Counted from the first letter of the stretch, positions 10,617 to 22,880 are shown. The stretch is DNA of 64,000 nt from Sambucus nigra (GCA_949130495.1 OX422221.1:475931159-475995158); one strand, 5' to 3'. Program-made: numbers and translations. The notes: generated by a model not told the origin, from the letters alone.

Positions 10617-13582
10617 TGTAACATCCCGCTTAATTAAATACCGAGTGATCAGTCCTTTATTAAATTAAAAATCAAGGCGAAAGGTGTGGTTCATTATTAG
10701 CATCACTGTCGAAAATAATTTTCCTTTTTAATCACCATAATTAACTAAGCTAAGTGTCAAATCAATTTAAACTATTATTCCATTTATTAAATCCCAACGT
10801 GAAAACCTTTTTAAATATTAGTTTAAGAATAACATAAATGCTAAGGATAGCAATTAACCAAAAGAAATAAGCCAACTAGATTAACCAAACAAACTCAATA
10901 ACCATAAGTGAAATCATCATGACAAGAAATAACTCCCAATGAGTACTGAATGTTGAAAACATACATAAATTCAAAATCTCTAATAAGTCTAAAATGAAAT
11001 GGGAAATCGGGCGACACATGCCCTAGCTATGAAGTAGTAAATCAAGAGTTGAATCAAGGAAGAGGCCATCTAGAGCAAGGGCCTACAACTCCCACATAAG
11101 CTGCAGAACGTCCAATCCAAAGAACCTATGCCTGACTCCCCTGTGGCTGGGATCCTGTAATATATACATATATATACAAGAGAGAGAAAATAACAGGAAA
11201 TGGGTCAGAGCCCGAGTGTAAAAATAGCTTTAAAAAGTGTTTTAGTAAGTAATTAAATGCTCATTAATTGATAAGACATCCATGTTAGCACACGACACTC
11301 TCTTGAGAATTCTCGCCTCTCATCTAGTGTGCACGCCTAATGTACTACTGAATGACTCATAAGTCTGTCTAAATTATCTCCCATAAATTTTATTTCGAGA
11401 ATCCACAAGACCATGATTTTAGTTAGAATATCAATCTCTTAATGATTACTTATGTTACTTAGTATTTCTCAGTACTGTTATAAAGTTCCCGAACACTTAC
11501 TATAATTTTGGAGCATTTATTCAATATTTATCTACTTATACGCACAGTCGAAGAATTCCATATATACGTATATATATTAATCACTCATATAGTATATATA
11601 CTAACGGGACCCCACATAAAATCTATGGTGCTGGCATACTCTGCTATCAAGTTCCCGTATCTCTCGTACTAAGGAAAATTCTAGTTTGGAATCTCTCTCG
11701 AACTGTATTAACACAATACACACAAAAATGGAGGGGAAGCATAGTTCCAAGTCACTAAGAGGTCATCACATACCCCCCACATCTCTTAGGACCGTCTGAC
11801 TGTCATTCTCAGATATCATGTACCAAGGAATCCTATATTTTAGGGTACAAGTCAATATCCCCCATAAAGGTCCCATCGAGATAAGACTGTCCCGGCGCAG
11901 CAACCTCCGTGATAGCAAGTAGCGCGGGTATGATTATACACAAATTTAGGATAGATATATACACATGCACTCGGTCATATATAAACATTCTCATTTTCCA
12001 ATTAGATTCTCCCACGACCCATAATAATATTTTTAACCGTACGTAATACAATTTTACCTAATTCTTACGTATAAAGAACTCATCTCTTTTTATTCTCTAT
12101 TATAATCATTTCATAATTACTTCTTGTCCCTCGAGTATTCTCTCATCCTAAAGGTAAATTCAGTATGTTTACCCTCTTTAACATACTGGTCTAAGTCATT
12201 CACAAATCTCTCAATTCCTTAGTTAATGTATGCATGATTTCCAATATGTGTCAAACCCCCCGTTAACCCACAGTTACATCCCATATAAAATTACATTCAA
12301 CGGAATCTACTTAGACCCTACTGGTCCTCTTCATGACCCATTATACTCTTTAAATGATATTAAAGGGTTCGTACGCATTTTATTCGAATTAAACAAAAAG
12401 AGAAAAAACATGCAGTTTCCAGGAGGGGTCGATCGATCGACATTCTTGAGTCGATCGATCGATCAAACATGTATTCCAAATTCTGCCATTATTAACTACG
12501 GGTTTCCTTCATCAAACTCAACCAAAACTCCATAATTGAGTCCCAAAATCCCAACCAATTAAACTAATAGTTATATTAACCTACCTACATGATTTCCTAC
12601 GTAAAGCATGTACGAATTTCATCAAAAGTATAGGATTAATGGCCCAATTCATAATATTTATCAAGAACCCTAGTTTCATTATAATTTCCAATCTTCTAAT
12701 TCCTTTTTCAGATTTCTCTCTTCTAAACCATTACAATTTCGTGGGTAATCCTCTACATATGATAAGATTTTCCAGAATATACTTATTTCTTCTAAAGCAT
12801 GTGATTTAAATTCCCTAAATCATCAAATTCTTCGAATAAACATATACTATTTAATCATATTCTAACATGGTTAAATTACCCACTAAAAATTAATAAGAAA
12901 ATTACTTGCCTTAAGATAGTAGGTCCGATTCCATGAGTTTGACAGGTATAGGCTTGATCCCCTCGCTCCGATCTACATTTTGGTGGTGGTGGTGGTGCAA
13001 TTGGGTTGATTCTTGGCCTTGAATTCTATGAAGACTTTTCTCCTTCCTTCCTCTCACTGCCGTTCTAAACTTTTTAGAATATTAAACCTAGAAGACTCTC
13101 CTAATATCTGATATTAATTTTCAATTTTCGTCATTTAACTAAGGCCTAATTTGGAAATGACTAAATTGCCCTCCCGGGGTGCCGGTTAGACCTAAAAATG
13201 CTCTGAGACCCAAACTAAACTCCCGGGTACACTTTTCTGACTATCTCGACCCTTTCGTACACGTTGGCGCACTCAAAATGACCATACGGGCGACTTATAA
13301 TTTATTCACATTTTATAATAGTAATATAGTCCCGACACGACACAGGCGTATCCCGACTTAATTTTCATAATTATCATATTATTCACTCGTGACAATTTTA
13401 ATAAATTCAGTTCTACATATTACTTTAATGATTAAGTAATATTCAAAAAATTCTCAATAATTACTAACTCTCGTCACGCTAGTAAATATTTAAATAAATT
13501 TTTGGATTAATATTAAATTAATTTATCTCAATTATATTTAATAAATCCCCAATTTAAAGCCATAAAAGTACGGGGTATGACA
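10617..13582 (-). mobile_element. Solo LTR of a Tekay-like Gypsy element (minus)
   Basis: A 2,966-bp insertion with 5-bp duplications ttagt (10,612-10,616) and ttggt (13,583-13,587), one mismatch. Read on the minus strand it begins TGTCATACCCCGTAC and ends GCGGGATGTTACA, the TG...CA ends and wording of long Tekay/Del-type LTRs, similar to the LTR at 50,218. No primer site, PPT or coding region lies inside, so it is a single LTR, presumably left after recombination between the two LTRs of a full element. ORFs up to 101 codons inside (for example at 12,230) are chance frames. It carries a palindrome pair at 12,427-12,466. Confidence 0.88.
12427..12466. repeat. Paired TCGATCGATCGA palindromes in the solo LTR
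   Basis: Two copies of the self-complementary motif TCGATCGATCGA are separated by a short spacer (cattcttgag). They lie in an otherwise AT-rich LTR. Each unit is a perfect palindrome with CpG dinucleotides. The comparable LTR at 50,218 carries a different palindrome family at a broadly similar distance from its start. Confidence 0.8.
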
Positions 13583-13851
13583 TTGGTAAAGAGATTTTTA
13601 CCATCAGAGTCGAAGTAAAGAAAGAGCAAATGAGTTCAGCTTTGGAGGACATTAAAGACAACAATCAGAGCCAGAAAAGTCAGAGAACAATTAGGAGTGC
13701 TCGTTTAATTTATTGACTTAGTTTAGGTCTGATTTGTTGGGATAATCCGTTGCTTGCTTGTACTCTAAAACTCATTCTAGTGGATTTTTTTGTTTTACTC
13801 CGTAGAAGGAGTCGTGGATGTTTCCCCTGTTTGATTGGGGTTTTACCACAT
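13583..13851 (+). repeat. 5' LTR of SIRE-like element, segment 2
   Basis: A short LTR piece between the two passengers, matching 27,818-28,085 of the 3' LTR (for example GGTAAAGAGATTTTTACC, GGAGTCGTGGATGTTTCCCC). It starts with ttggt, the right duplication of the solo LTR, and ends with cacat (13,847-13,851), the left duplication of the gag-only element. Confidence 0.88.
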
Positions 13852-15103
13852 TGTAGGCCCTTTTTTAATCAAGATCTGTGCTTGTGCAGAATTAAGTTAA
13901 GAATGAATGCAAATCAACTTTCTCTTTTTGAAAACTCTTTTTCAATTTTATCAAACCAAGTTGCGACATAAATTAACTTAACCAAATTTTATCTTGATTA
14001 ATCATAAACATGCATCTAGTAATTAAAGCAGGTAAAATTAAGTAAAGATACTCACAATGCCGGATGTACGCGAAAAAATCCAAAACGAGAAAAAACATCG
14101 GACGGCCCAAGCCAGACAATCACTATGAACAATGGTTTTACAAATACAGATTAGCCTTACTCAACGACTCGATCCCCACAGCTCTTGACGCTCCTTCTGA
14201 TCTTCTACCGTTCTTCAATAGTGCCCATGCAGAAATTTCGTCTTCCACGATGCTCGTCTACAATACTCGACTCCATGAATGTCTCGGTGTCCACCGATAC
14301 GGCTTGATACATCTACGATGTTAAACACGATGTCCGTCGCTTCTCCACCGCAAAACGAACAATCACAAGTTGTCCAAATATGAATAAACCAAACTTGGTG
14401 CAATAAGGATCACATAAACATAACGTAATGAAAGCTCGGATCTTTGCAAACTCTAAGGATGTGTTTAAGCCTTTGAAACCTTAGAAAACATGTGCAAACA
14501 GGTTTCTGGATCATAAACTATTTTTTTAGAATGCACACACTTCGAGGAAATTGGACACCTTTATTTATAATAAATTTGAGTCGGTGTCAGAATCTCGTTC
14601 GAGCGAGATGCCACGTCGTTCGAACGATAGTGGATCTCGTTCGAACAACATCAAATGTCATTTGAACGACGTCGACCGATAGAGTTATTAATTTAAACAG
14701 AGTTTTTATTAAAACCAACTCTTATCCAACTCTCGCCCGTCCTTATCTGACATAAACGAAGTGTAAACACTTAAACCTCTTTTAAAAAATATTTTCTTTA
14801 AAGAAAAATAACATATTTATGTTTATAAAATGAATTCTGAGTTACATTAACATTTTGCATTCATACCCGTGCGATCTCGAAATGCAATTAAGCCTGTGTG
14901 ATCTCAGAATGCAATTAAACCTTGAAGATGCGAAATTGCACCAATTAAACTTTGGCGCTTTGCCGCAACGTCTTCAACTAATCTTTTGATATGTCATAGG
15001 CTCGTGGGATCGGACAATTAAAACTATCTATGACTCAAACATATTTTATTACGAGAATAAGTCAAAATAACATTAAGACTCAATTGGAAATTTGGTCCTT
15101 ACA
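13852..15103 (-). repeat. 3' LTR of the gag-only element (left copy)
   Basis: 1,252 bp. Read on the minus strand it starts TGTAAGGACCAAATTTCC and ends GGGCCTACA. It pairs with 19,004-20,221. A minus-strand TATA-like box TTATAAATAAA lies at 14,561-14,571, and a cluster of palindromes TCGTTCGAACGA and variants lies just upstream of it in the element's sense (14,592-14,677). Confidence 0.9.
14592..14677. repeat. Cluster of TCGTTCGAACGA-type palindromes in U3
   Basis: Five short inverted motifs in about 85 bp: CTCGTTCGAGCGAG, TCGTTCGAACGA, CTCGTTCGAACA, and diverged forms CATTTGAACGAC. In the element's minus sense they sit directly upstream of the TATA box at 14,561-14,571. The second LTR has the same cluster at 19,732-19,793. 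Confidence 0.85.
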
Positions 15104-15117
15104 AATCTCCCCCTTTG
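15104..15117 (-). other. Polypurine tract of the gag-only element
   Basis: On the minus strand CAAAGGGGGAGATT directly precedes the 3' LTR start TGTAAGG. This is the plus-strand primer of reverse transcription. It is nearly identical to the tract of the SIRE-like element at 26,354-26,368, which fits the idea that related enzymes process both. Confidence 0.9.
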
Positions 15118-17090
15118 ACTATTCCGGGATAAAACCAATAGTGAATTGCCTAAGCCGGACCGTCAAGCCGTATGCCGCCTAAATCCCATCCCACAAAACC
15201 CCAAAATGAAAAATACATCATCAGTATAGGATAAAGTTCTTCAATAATGGACGAGCAAGCATGAAACTTTCTCGAATGTCTGAATGTGATGTAGATCTCG
15301 TATCTCTTTTAAGTATAACTACACACATGAAATAGACAATTACCCAGTGATTCAGTGAAGTATGGAGGAACAAATGATATAAATTAATATGAAACTTTAA
15401 ATGTGAATAATTTATTATGTGAGTAAACACGATACCAATATGTGAACATAAAACAACATAAAACTCACAAAACTCTCCCCCTACATCACATATATCTCTC
15501 CCCTTTTTGTCTCGAATAGACAATCCGGTGAAAAGATAAACAAATCAAGCATGTGAAAATACCAATTTGATTATATTAAATCACATGCTAGATAATCATG
15601 AAACAACTAGCTAAATATGATCAAACAAGGTTAAATCAGTAGCTAGGAAACAATTAATCACACATAAAAAAATATATCAGACTAAGCAGGTGTGATAAAC
15701 AAACTAAATGTAGCAAAATATAACATTGAACAAATTGAACTGCATAAACAGAAAACTAGTACTAAAATATAAATCAATATGCAGCAGGGTCCTAAAACAG
15801 AAATAAACCAGAAAAAAATCAAACTGGTCAACCAGGCTGTCGTTCGAACGAGCCAGGGATGTCATTCGAACGAGACACAACATCGTTCGAACGAAGACAT
15901 ATGTTCTTAGAACAACATTGACAAATTTTCACAGTCTTCCCAGAAAATTAAACAGCGTTGCCTAGTAAATTTTTTCCAATAAAATACTGACTGGAAGGGG
16001 CTCAGAATTGCGAAACAGTAGCATAACTTAAAAAACTAAAAAACAAACAAACATAAGTAAGATGTTATCAAGTTACCGATGTGCCTCAACATGAACATGG
16101 AATGTATGGGCGTGAACTACAATAAATGAATCACAATTCTAACACATCGAAATGATCAAGAAGCTCTAATCAATAGCAATTTATCATCAAACTTTATTAT
16201 AGCCATATGTGACAATTAAAATTTGAGCTTAATGAACTAAACAAACAACATGCACATGAATCCAGAATTTTGACGATTCTACAAACAATAGCGTCATGAC
16301 AAAAAATTTCAACTATAGCATTCTTTATGCAAAACCGTTTAAATTATTAATCCATCCAAACTCCTTAACATATATCATATTTTCTTTTGAATGAACTAAA
16401 CAAATTTGACCCATTTTTGGCATATGATTATTTTTATTTTCTTATGATTTTTTCGGGCTCTTTTAAACGGTGGCTTTCACGACGAGTCAATTTTACACTC
16501 TCGCAGCCCTTTCTCGTACACTCATCATATTTAAAAAATGCATACGGGTAAACGGTTATTACATGCACACTTCCTCCATATGTCTACTTACGCATAGATG
16601 CCAAAATTGAGATAAGAACATCTCATCAAAACTCAAATATGCAAGAGTAGTCAAACATCCATATAAACTCGTGCATGTGTGCAAAGATGGCATATATACA
16701 AAGTCGAATCAAAATGCATATAAACTTCAAAATAACCCCATAATACAATGGTTAAGATCATTCAAAGCATCGATGATAATGACCAAATGTCCTAGCCACA
16801 TGAATAATGGAATGAAGGGGGTCCAAGCACACCAATATGCCATATCAAACATGTTAACTCATGACACAAAAACAAAAAGTAAAAATCTTTTTGGCTTTTT
16901 TCAAAAATATTTTGACTCAAATAAAAACAAAATCTTTTTGTGGTTTTCAAAATTTTCTCAAAACCAATTTTTTTTTGTATTTTTCGAAAATTTTAATAAA
17001 AAATAAACTCTTTTTGTATTTTTTAAATAAGATGCAATAAATGAAAAAATATAATACAATATGATAAACATGGTAAACACACGTAACCTT
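15118..17090 (-). other. Non-coding interval of the gag-only element
   Basis: About 2 kb between gag and the polypurine tract, where an autonomous Copia element would have pol. It is AT-rich, with A/T runs near 16,870-17,010, and has no frame with Copia PR, INT, RT or RNase H motifs. A palindrome cluster lies at 15,838-15,915. The 111-codon plus-strand frame at 16,671 is low-complexity and not convincing as a gene. Confidence 0.7.
15838..15915. repeat. Internal cluster of TCGTTCGAACGA-type palindromes
   Basis: Three copies (TCGTTCGAACGAG, TCATTCGAACGAG, TCGTTCGAACGAA) plus a decayed fourth (TCTTAGAACA). It is the same motif family as in this element's LTRs, but placed in the internal region about 730-810 bp from the 3' LTR. 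Confidence 0.85.
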
Positions 17091-18943
17091 TAGATTTAGC
17101 ATGGGAAGAATCAAGTGCAACCACATGAGAACCATGAAGTTTTATTCCTAAAGCTACCAAATCTGACTTCATAACCTAAGTAAGTGTGTAACGACGCTTG
17201 GGGGTGGGGAGAATTGTGGCAACTTTATTCCTAAACTTCCTAAACTTTTGAGGAGCATTACTAAGGTCATAACCAAACTCTCTAATGTGACATTTCCTAC
17301 CACAAAATGTGCAAGTATAGCGATGGTATGGAAAGTGACCTATATGTGAACCTTTCCTAACATTCCTACGAGGCTCTCTCATACGTGCCGGGAATGGGAA
17401 CAACACAATCATCAAAACCAATACCTCCCCTATCTCTATTAATTTGGATGGTGCCTAGCATCCTATCCAACTTCTCACTTCTAGCCTCCAAGTCAATCTT
17501 AACTCTAGACGACTCTCTCAAACTGTCCTCCAATTCCTTAACCCTAAATTCGAGTAGACGCCTAGACTCCTTAAACTATAGAACCTCCTTTTTTAAAGCC
17601 TCCATCAAACCTCTAAGGGTGTCTCTCTCTTTCTCGACGTTATCTAGCTTCTCCTTAAGCTTCTTCTACCATGCCCTAAGATCCTCAATCAACACATCAT
17701 TATTTTCTACGACACGCTCTTTTCACTTAGCTTGTAATTTTGAGTTAGCCTTTTTCACCTTTAAAATTTCCTCAAACAACTCTAGAAATAAAACTTTTAA
17801 CTCGCCTACGTCGATCTCCTCATCCTCGATCTCATCACCCTTACCCTCTCGGGAAGCACTCTCAACAGTTTCGAAAGTGTCATGCACATGAGTATCCTCG
17901 TGGGAAGATATATCGTTGTCGCTCACATGAAATGCCATAAACGCAACAAAGTTACGCTCAATTGGGGAATCGTATCCCTCTTTCGATTCACTATCACTTA
18001 AGGTGGCGTTGTATGCAATTAGTTGCTTGCCCTCTTTCTTAAGTCTAGTGGGACTCGAAACACCTATCAGACTCATTTTTCTTAGGTTTCTCACTTTTAT
18101 CCCCACGAAAGGAGTCTCCCTTGTTCTTAAAATTTTCAAACTTTTTGCCATCTTTCGATTGCTTATGAATTTGAAGAAACTTTTTGAACTTTCTTGCCAA
18201 CAAGACGACATCCTCAAAGTCGAAAAAGGAGTCGTTATTCGAAACTTTAGTCTCCTCCTTCAGGGCTTTCAAAACAATGCCCTTTTCTTTCTTTGGCACT
18301 TGCTTGGAGGTAAACATATCAAGTTCATAGGTTTGTAAGTCACATACGACCTCTTATAGTTTTGATGAGTTAAGCATACCAAGGGAATTCACAACGGTCA
18401 CTTTAACATCAAACCTACTTGGCAATGATCTCAAAATTTTCTTAATCACTCGATTATCGGGAATCTTCTCACCTAGGTTAAACGTCGTATTAACAATAGT
18501 GGACAACCTAGTGTAAAACTCATTAAACGTCTCACTCTCTAACATCTTGATCGTCTCAAACTGTGTAGTGAGATTTTACAACTTAGACGCCCTAACCGTG
18601 CTCGTGCCCTCGTGAGTGAGTGCCAGTGTATCCTAAGCTTCTTTCGAAGTTTCACAAGTCATGATACGATTATACTCTTCAGGTGTGACATGTGAGGAAA
18701 TAACGTCCAGACCATTAGAGTTATACTGTTCAAGCCTATGTTCAGTCTCAATCCATGCCTCAACGGGTTTCAAATTTGTGACGTCACCTTCTCGTGTGAT
18801 AGGTGGTGACCAACCTTTTTAACTAGCTAACTAGACTCGCTCGTGAATGGATTTTAAGGAATTCTCATTCGTATTTTCCAATAAGCATATTTGGTGCCAT
18901 AAAAAACAGGAGTGCTAAAACTGTCAAAATTACCAAAATTCAT
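17091..18943 (-). pseudogene. SIRE-like Copia gag of the TR-GAG element
   Basis: Minus-strand gag, starting at ATG 18,943 about 46 bases after the primer site. It would encode the capsid/nucleocapsid protein. Readable blocks in order: FYGTKYAYWKIRMR (gag N-terminus), MTCETSKEAWDTLALTH-like (with one stop), ESETFNEFYTRLS and NLGEKIPDNRVIKKILRSLP (UBN2-type gag core), a basic region (KFKKFLQIHKQSKDGKK), a broken first zinc knuckle (RCFESH), an acidic and coiled-coil region (17,500-17,900), and a second knuckle TCTFCGRKCHIREFGY near 17,270 with its last Cys lost. Several stops and frameshifts are spread over it. It ends near KSDLVALGIKL with no pol behind. The 168-codon plus-strand frame at 17,385 is its shadow. 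Confidence 0.85.
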
Positions 18944-18988
18944 CCTTACAAGAAAAAAGGGATCAAACACAATAAAATTGTATTTCTA

Positions 18989-19000
18989 GATCTGATACCA
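18989..19000 (-). other. Primer binding site of the gag-only element
   Basis: On the minus strand TGGTATCAGATC lies a few bases after the 5' LTR. It is the initiator-tRNA-Met type site (TGGTATCAGAGC) with the last two bases changed from GC to TC. It fixes the element's direction as minus. Confidence 0.88.
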
Positions 19001-19003
19001 GTT

Positions 19004-20221
19004 TTTAGGCCCCTTTTTAATCAAGATATTTGCTTGTGTGGAATTAAGTTAAGAATGAATGCAAATCAACTTTCTCTTTTTGAAAACTCTTTTTCAATTT
19101 TATCAAACCAAGTTGTGACACAAATTAACTTAACCTGATTAATCCTAAACATGCATCTAGTGATTAAAGCAAGTAAAGTTAAGTAAATATACTCACAATG
19201 CCGGATGTATGAGGAAAAACCCAAAATGGAAAAAAACTCGTACGGCTCAAGCCAGACAAACACTATGAACAATGGTTTTACAAAGACAGATTAGCCTTAC
19301 TCAATGACTCAATCCCCACGGGTCTTAATGCTCCTTCTAATCTTCTACCATTCTTCAATAATGCCCACACAGAAATTCCGTCTTCCACGATGCTCATCCA
19401 TAACACTCGACTCCATGAATGTCTCGATGTCCATCGATACGGCTTGATACATCTATGATGTTGAACACGATGTTCGTCGCTTCTCCATCGTAAAACCAAT
19501 AATCACAGGTTGTCCAAAGATGAATAAACCAAACTTGGTGCAACAAGGATCACATAAACATAACGTAATGAAAGCTCGAATCTTTGCAAACTCTAAGGAT
19601 ATGTTTAAGCCTTTGAAACCTTAGAAAAATATGTGCAAACAGGTTTCTGGATCGCAAACTATTTTTCCAGAATGCACACACTTCGAGGAAAATAGACACC
19701 TTATTTATAATAAATTTGAGTCGGTGTCAGAATCTCGTTCGAGCGAGATGCCACATCGTTCGAACGACATCAAATGTCGTTTGAACGATGTTGTCAGATA
19801 GAGTTCTTTTTTAAAATCAACTCTTATCCAATTCTCATCCATCCTTATCTGACATAAACGAAGTGTAAACAATTAAACCTCTTTTAAAAAACATTTTCTT
19901 TAAAGAAAAATATCATCCATATATTTATAAAATGAATTCCGAGTTGCATTAACATTATGCATTCATACCTGTGTGATCTCATAATGCAATTAAATTTGTG
20001 TGATCTCGGAATGCAATTAAACCTTGAAGACGCGAATTACACCAATTAAACTTCGACATGATTAAATCTTTGTAGCTTTGCTGCAATGTCTTCAATTAAT
20101 CTTCGATACGTCATAGACTCGTGGGATCGGACAATAAAAAACTATCTATGACTCAAACATGTTTTGTTCTGAGAATAAGTCAAAATAACATTAAGACTCA
20201 ATTGGAAATTTAGTCCTTACA
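19004..20221 (-). repeat. 5' LTR of the gag-only element (right copy)
   Basis: 1,218 bp, pairing with 13,852-15,103. The minus-strand TATA-like box is at 19,701-19,712 (TTATAAATAAGG) and the palindrome cluster at 19,732-19,793 (TCTCGTTCGAGCGAG, TCGTTCGAACGAC, TCGTTTGAACGA). The inner end is mutated (TTTAGGCCC instead of TGTAGGCCC). Confidence 0.9.
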
Positions 20222-20457
20222 CACATTAAAATCTTTGTCTCGTTATACTTGCTTTACTCTTGCTATCACTGCTATAGGTGTTTAAATTTCTTTTAAACAT
20301 TTAAGATTCTAAGTAACTGAAATTTCTTGTTCAAAAACATTTTATAACACAATTTGAGTTTTCATCGGTGTTATTAAAATATTTTCTTCAAGAAAACAAT
20401 TCGGACCCTTCTTAACTATTTTAACTTTTGATTAAATGAGTTAGTAAGGGATTTTTA
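20222..20457 (+). repeat. 5' LTR of SIRE-like element, segment 3
   Basis: Last piece of the 5' LTR, resuming after the gag-only element with duplication cacat and matching 28,082-28,328 of the 3' LTR (TTAAAATCTTTGTCTCG ... AGTAAGGGATTTTTA). It ends directly before the primer site. Confidence 0.9.
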
Positions 20458-20459
20458 AT

Positions 20460-20471
20460 TGGTAACAGAGC
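20460..20471 (+). other. Primer binding site of the SIRE-like element
   Basis: TGGTAACAGAGC, two bases after the LTR end. It is the tRNA-Met type site with one change (TGGTATCAGAGC is usual). Confidence 0.88.
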
Positions 20472-20508
20472 TAGTTCTTGTTTTTCTAAAATAATTGTTC
20501 AGAATCCT

Positions 20509-21530
20509 GTGTTCTCTGAAATTGTTTTAAAAACACCTCATGGACGAGAAATTTGGGAGACTGGGAAACTTAACCAGACTTCCCCTCTTTGGTGGGACAA
20601 ATTTTCCTTATTGGAAAGTATGGATGATTGCGTTCATTCAAGGGTCTTTAGGAGACGAAGTTTAGGATACCATAGAACAAGGATATACTTATCCTACCAA
20701 ACTAATAGCAAAAGGAAGTGAAACATAAATAAAAAAACTTCTCACTGAATGTACTAAAAAGGAGAAACAGTCCTCCCTCTGCAATAACATAGGCAAGAAT
20801 GCAATATTCATGTCTGTAAATGAGCATGAGTTCAAAAGAATCTCCATACGTACCACTTCTAAGGAAGCTTGGGACACGTTGGTCACAACCCATGAAGGTG
20901 ATACACTTGTTAAGGCTGCCAAGACTCAAATGCTCATTCAATAATATAACACCCTAGTTATTACTGAGACTTAGACCTTCGATGATTTTTATATCAAACT
21001 GACTGATGTCATAACAAAAATATATGCAAATGGCATTGTCTATAACCGAAGATAAATTGTCTCTAAAATCCTAAGAGCACTTCCATAAAAATTTGACAGT
21101 AAAAGATATGCAATTGAGGAAATGAAAGATCCAAATCTAACCCCTGAACTCCTTAGTAGCAAATTAAGAACTGTAGAATTGGATTATAAGAAACAACTTC
21201 TTAGAAGTCATAAGAAAAACAGTAGTCCTAATGTTATGTTTCAGTCCAAAGTGATGCCTAATCTTGATATGCAATCTCATAATGACTGCGACTTGGATGA
21301 TTTGGATAATCAACTAGCCTTAATGTCTAAACACTTTAAGAAAATACTAAAGTTTAATGTTGCTGCTAAATAAGGAAAGGCTCCTTATTCAAATCAATCT
21401 AATAATAGACCTCATAAGAGGAAACCAGAGAAACACAACAACAATAAGAGACCTGACAAAGACCATAGCAATTCTGAATGGGTTAGATGCGGTAAAATAA
21501 GTCATATTTCCATTAACTGATAAGGCCAAT
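20509..21530 (+). pseudogene. SIRE-like Copia gag, N-terminal part and first zinc knuckle
   Basis: Plus-strand gag in shifting frames. Blocks: PLFGGTNFPYWKVWMIAFIQ (start of the gag domain), TSKEAWDTLVTTHEGDT (20,857-20,905), a UBN2-type region with YIKLTDVI and KILRALP (about 20,980-21,090), then the open frame 21,122-21,373 (MKDPNLTPELLSSKLRTVE ... DLDNQLALMSKHFKKILKF). After a stop, a basic stretch leads to a degenerate knuckle WVRCGKISHISIN near 21,480-21,518, lacking several Cys/His. At least five stops or shifts make it non-functional. Confidence 0.85.
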
Positions 21531-21539
21531 TTATGCGAA

Positions 21540-22880
21540 ACATAGGATGATTCAAACGATTTAGATGATAATGAGCCTGAATCATCTAATATATTTTACC
21601 CCTGTATGTCATTTTTTGCAAAGATAGTATATTATAATGATAATAGTGATGAGAGTCGGACTAATGATGTTTTTATTGTGCCTGTTAATGGTTTATCTGC
21701 TTTGTGCCTTGAGAATGCTTGTAATTGTTATGCTGATAATAGTAGCTCTATTGTCGTCTGTGTGAGCCAAAGGGATCGTATGAATTACGAACTGAATGTG
21801 TGTGTGTGTTCAAAAAATGAATTGATTGGGGATAAATCACCCACCATACTTAGTGAGTCCGATAATGACGACCTTCCAGACATCAACACACTGTACACCA
21901 AAACACTTAGGAAGAGCACTAAATTAGAAAGAACCATTAAAGACTTGACTGAAAAGATATAATCTCTTAGTCTTGTGGTTAAACAAAATGCTGAAGACTA
22001 CACTAATCAATGTCTAGCCCATGAAGCTCAAACTAAGGCGTTTTCTTAAAAAATCAAGGATCTTTCTGAATCCAATGAAATTATGCCATGTTGTTAGAAT
22101 TGGAACAATCAAAAGAAAAAACCTCAACAGTCTTCAAAAAGTTTGTAAAATTTGAAAACAATTCTAATTATTTTGAAGACTTTGTCGCGGCCAGTAAAAC
22201 TAATTATGAGGACAAAACCGTTATTGGATTTAACACTAACACACAAACTAAAAACTTACAAACCATAAAGTTTGTGTCAGGAGGAAAAAGGCATATGGAA
22301 ACTTGTTCAAATTTTCATGCTATAAAGTTAATTTTGATAAAAAATAAAATAAAAAAGGAATAGACATTGGACGTAGTAGTAATTCTAAGGCAAATGTCGA
22401 ATCTAAGACTAAATACGTATGTCCACCCATACGGCAAGGAGAGTCCTCATTCCAACCTGTCGATATGAGACATATGACTAAATTCGCACACTTAGACAAA
22501 CCCATCTTTAAAGGTATTCAAGACATTAAGAAACCTTCAAGCCACCTTTACTGCTCCTACTGTGATGTCTATGGACATTCGCTTGAAACCTGTTTTCAAA
22601 AGCGTCTATACCAACCTACCACTAATTCACCTGTGCATAGAAACTTTAACTATTCGAGGCAAAACAGAAATAACTACGTCCTTCCTAGACATCTTGATAA
22701 GAACTCCAATTATCGAAATAGGAAGAAACGATCTAATACTAAAAGCAAGACTCAGAAGAAAGGTCCTAGACTCATGACTAAACCAAATACTCAACAATCT
22801 TCCAAAAATCAGTTTAAGGCGCAAAAATCTTTCAAAGAAAAACATGATGCTCGCAAATTTTATCATCTTTGAGCTAATAA
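21540..22880 (+). pseudogene. SIRE-like gag C-terminal part with second zinc knuckle
   Basis: Continuation of gag. The frame 21,606-21,962 has an acidic part (SESDNDDLPDIN) followed by TLRKSTKLERTIKDLTEKI, a probable coiled coil that continues past a stop into 22,088-22,363 (LELEQSKEKTSTVFKKFVKF). The frame 22,465-22,872 contains CSYCDVYGHSLETC (about 22,551-22,593), a complete CX2CX4HX4C zinc knuckle, followed by a basic Asn/Arg/Lys-rich tail. A gag with a long spacer and a second knuckle is typical of SIRE-type elements. Confidence 0.8.

Larger units (their letters stand above)
13852..20221 (-). mobile_element. Gag-only Copia LTR element (TR-GAG type), minus
   Basis: A 6,370-bp insertion with a perfect 5-bp duplication cacat (13,847-13,851 and 20,222-20,226). 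It has two LTRs of about 1.25 and 1.22 kb. On the minus strand the order is 5' LTR (20,221-19,004), primer site TGGTATCAGATC, a SIRE-like gag (18,943 to about 17,091), about 2 kb of non-coding sequence, PPT CAAAGGGGGAGATT and 3' LTR. I found no protease, integrase, RT or RNase H motif in any frame. Terminal-repeat elements with only gag are known as TR-GAG; they must borrow pol from an autonomous partner. The PPT is the same as that of the SIRE-like host element. Confidence 0.88.

Noticed and set aside
17385..17891. 168-codon plus-strand ORF
   Set aside because: It is exactly antisense to the acidic/coiled-coil part of the SIRE-like gag; Ser/Leu-rich composition is that of an antisense shadow.
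20460..20471. tRNA-like match TGGTAACAGAGC as part of a tRNA gene
   Set aside because: Only the 12-base primer site is present directly after an LTR; no cloverleaf follows.
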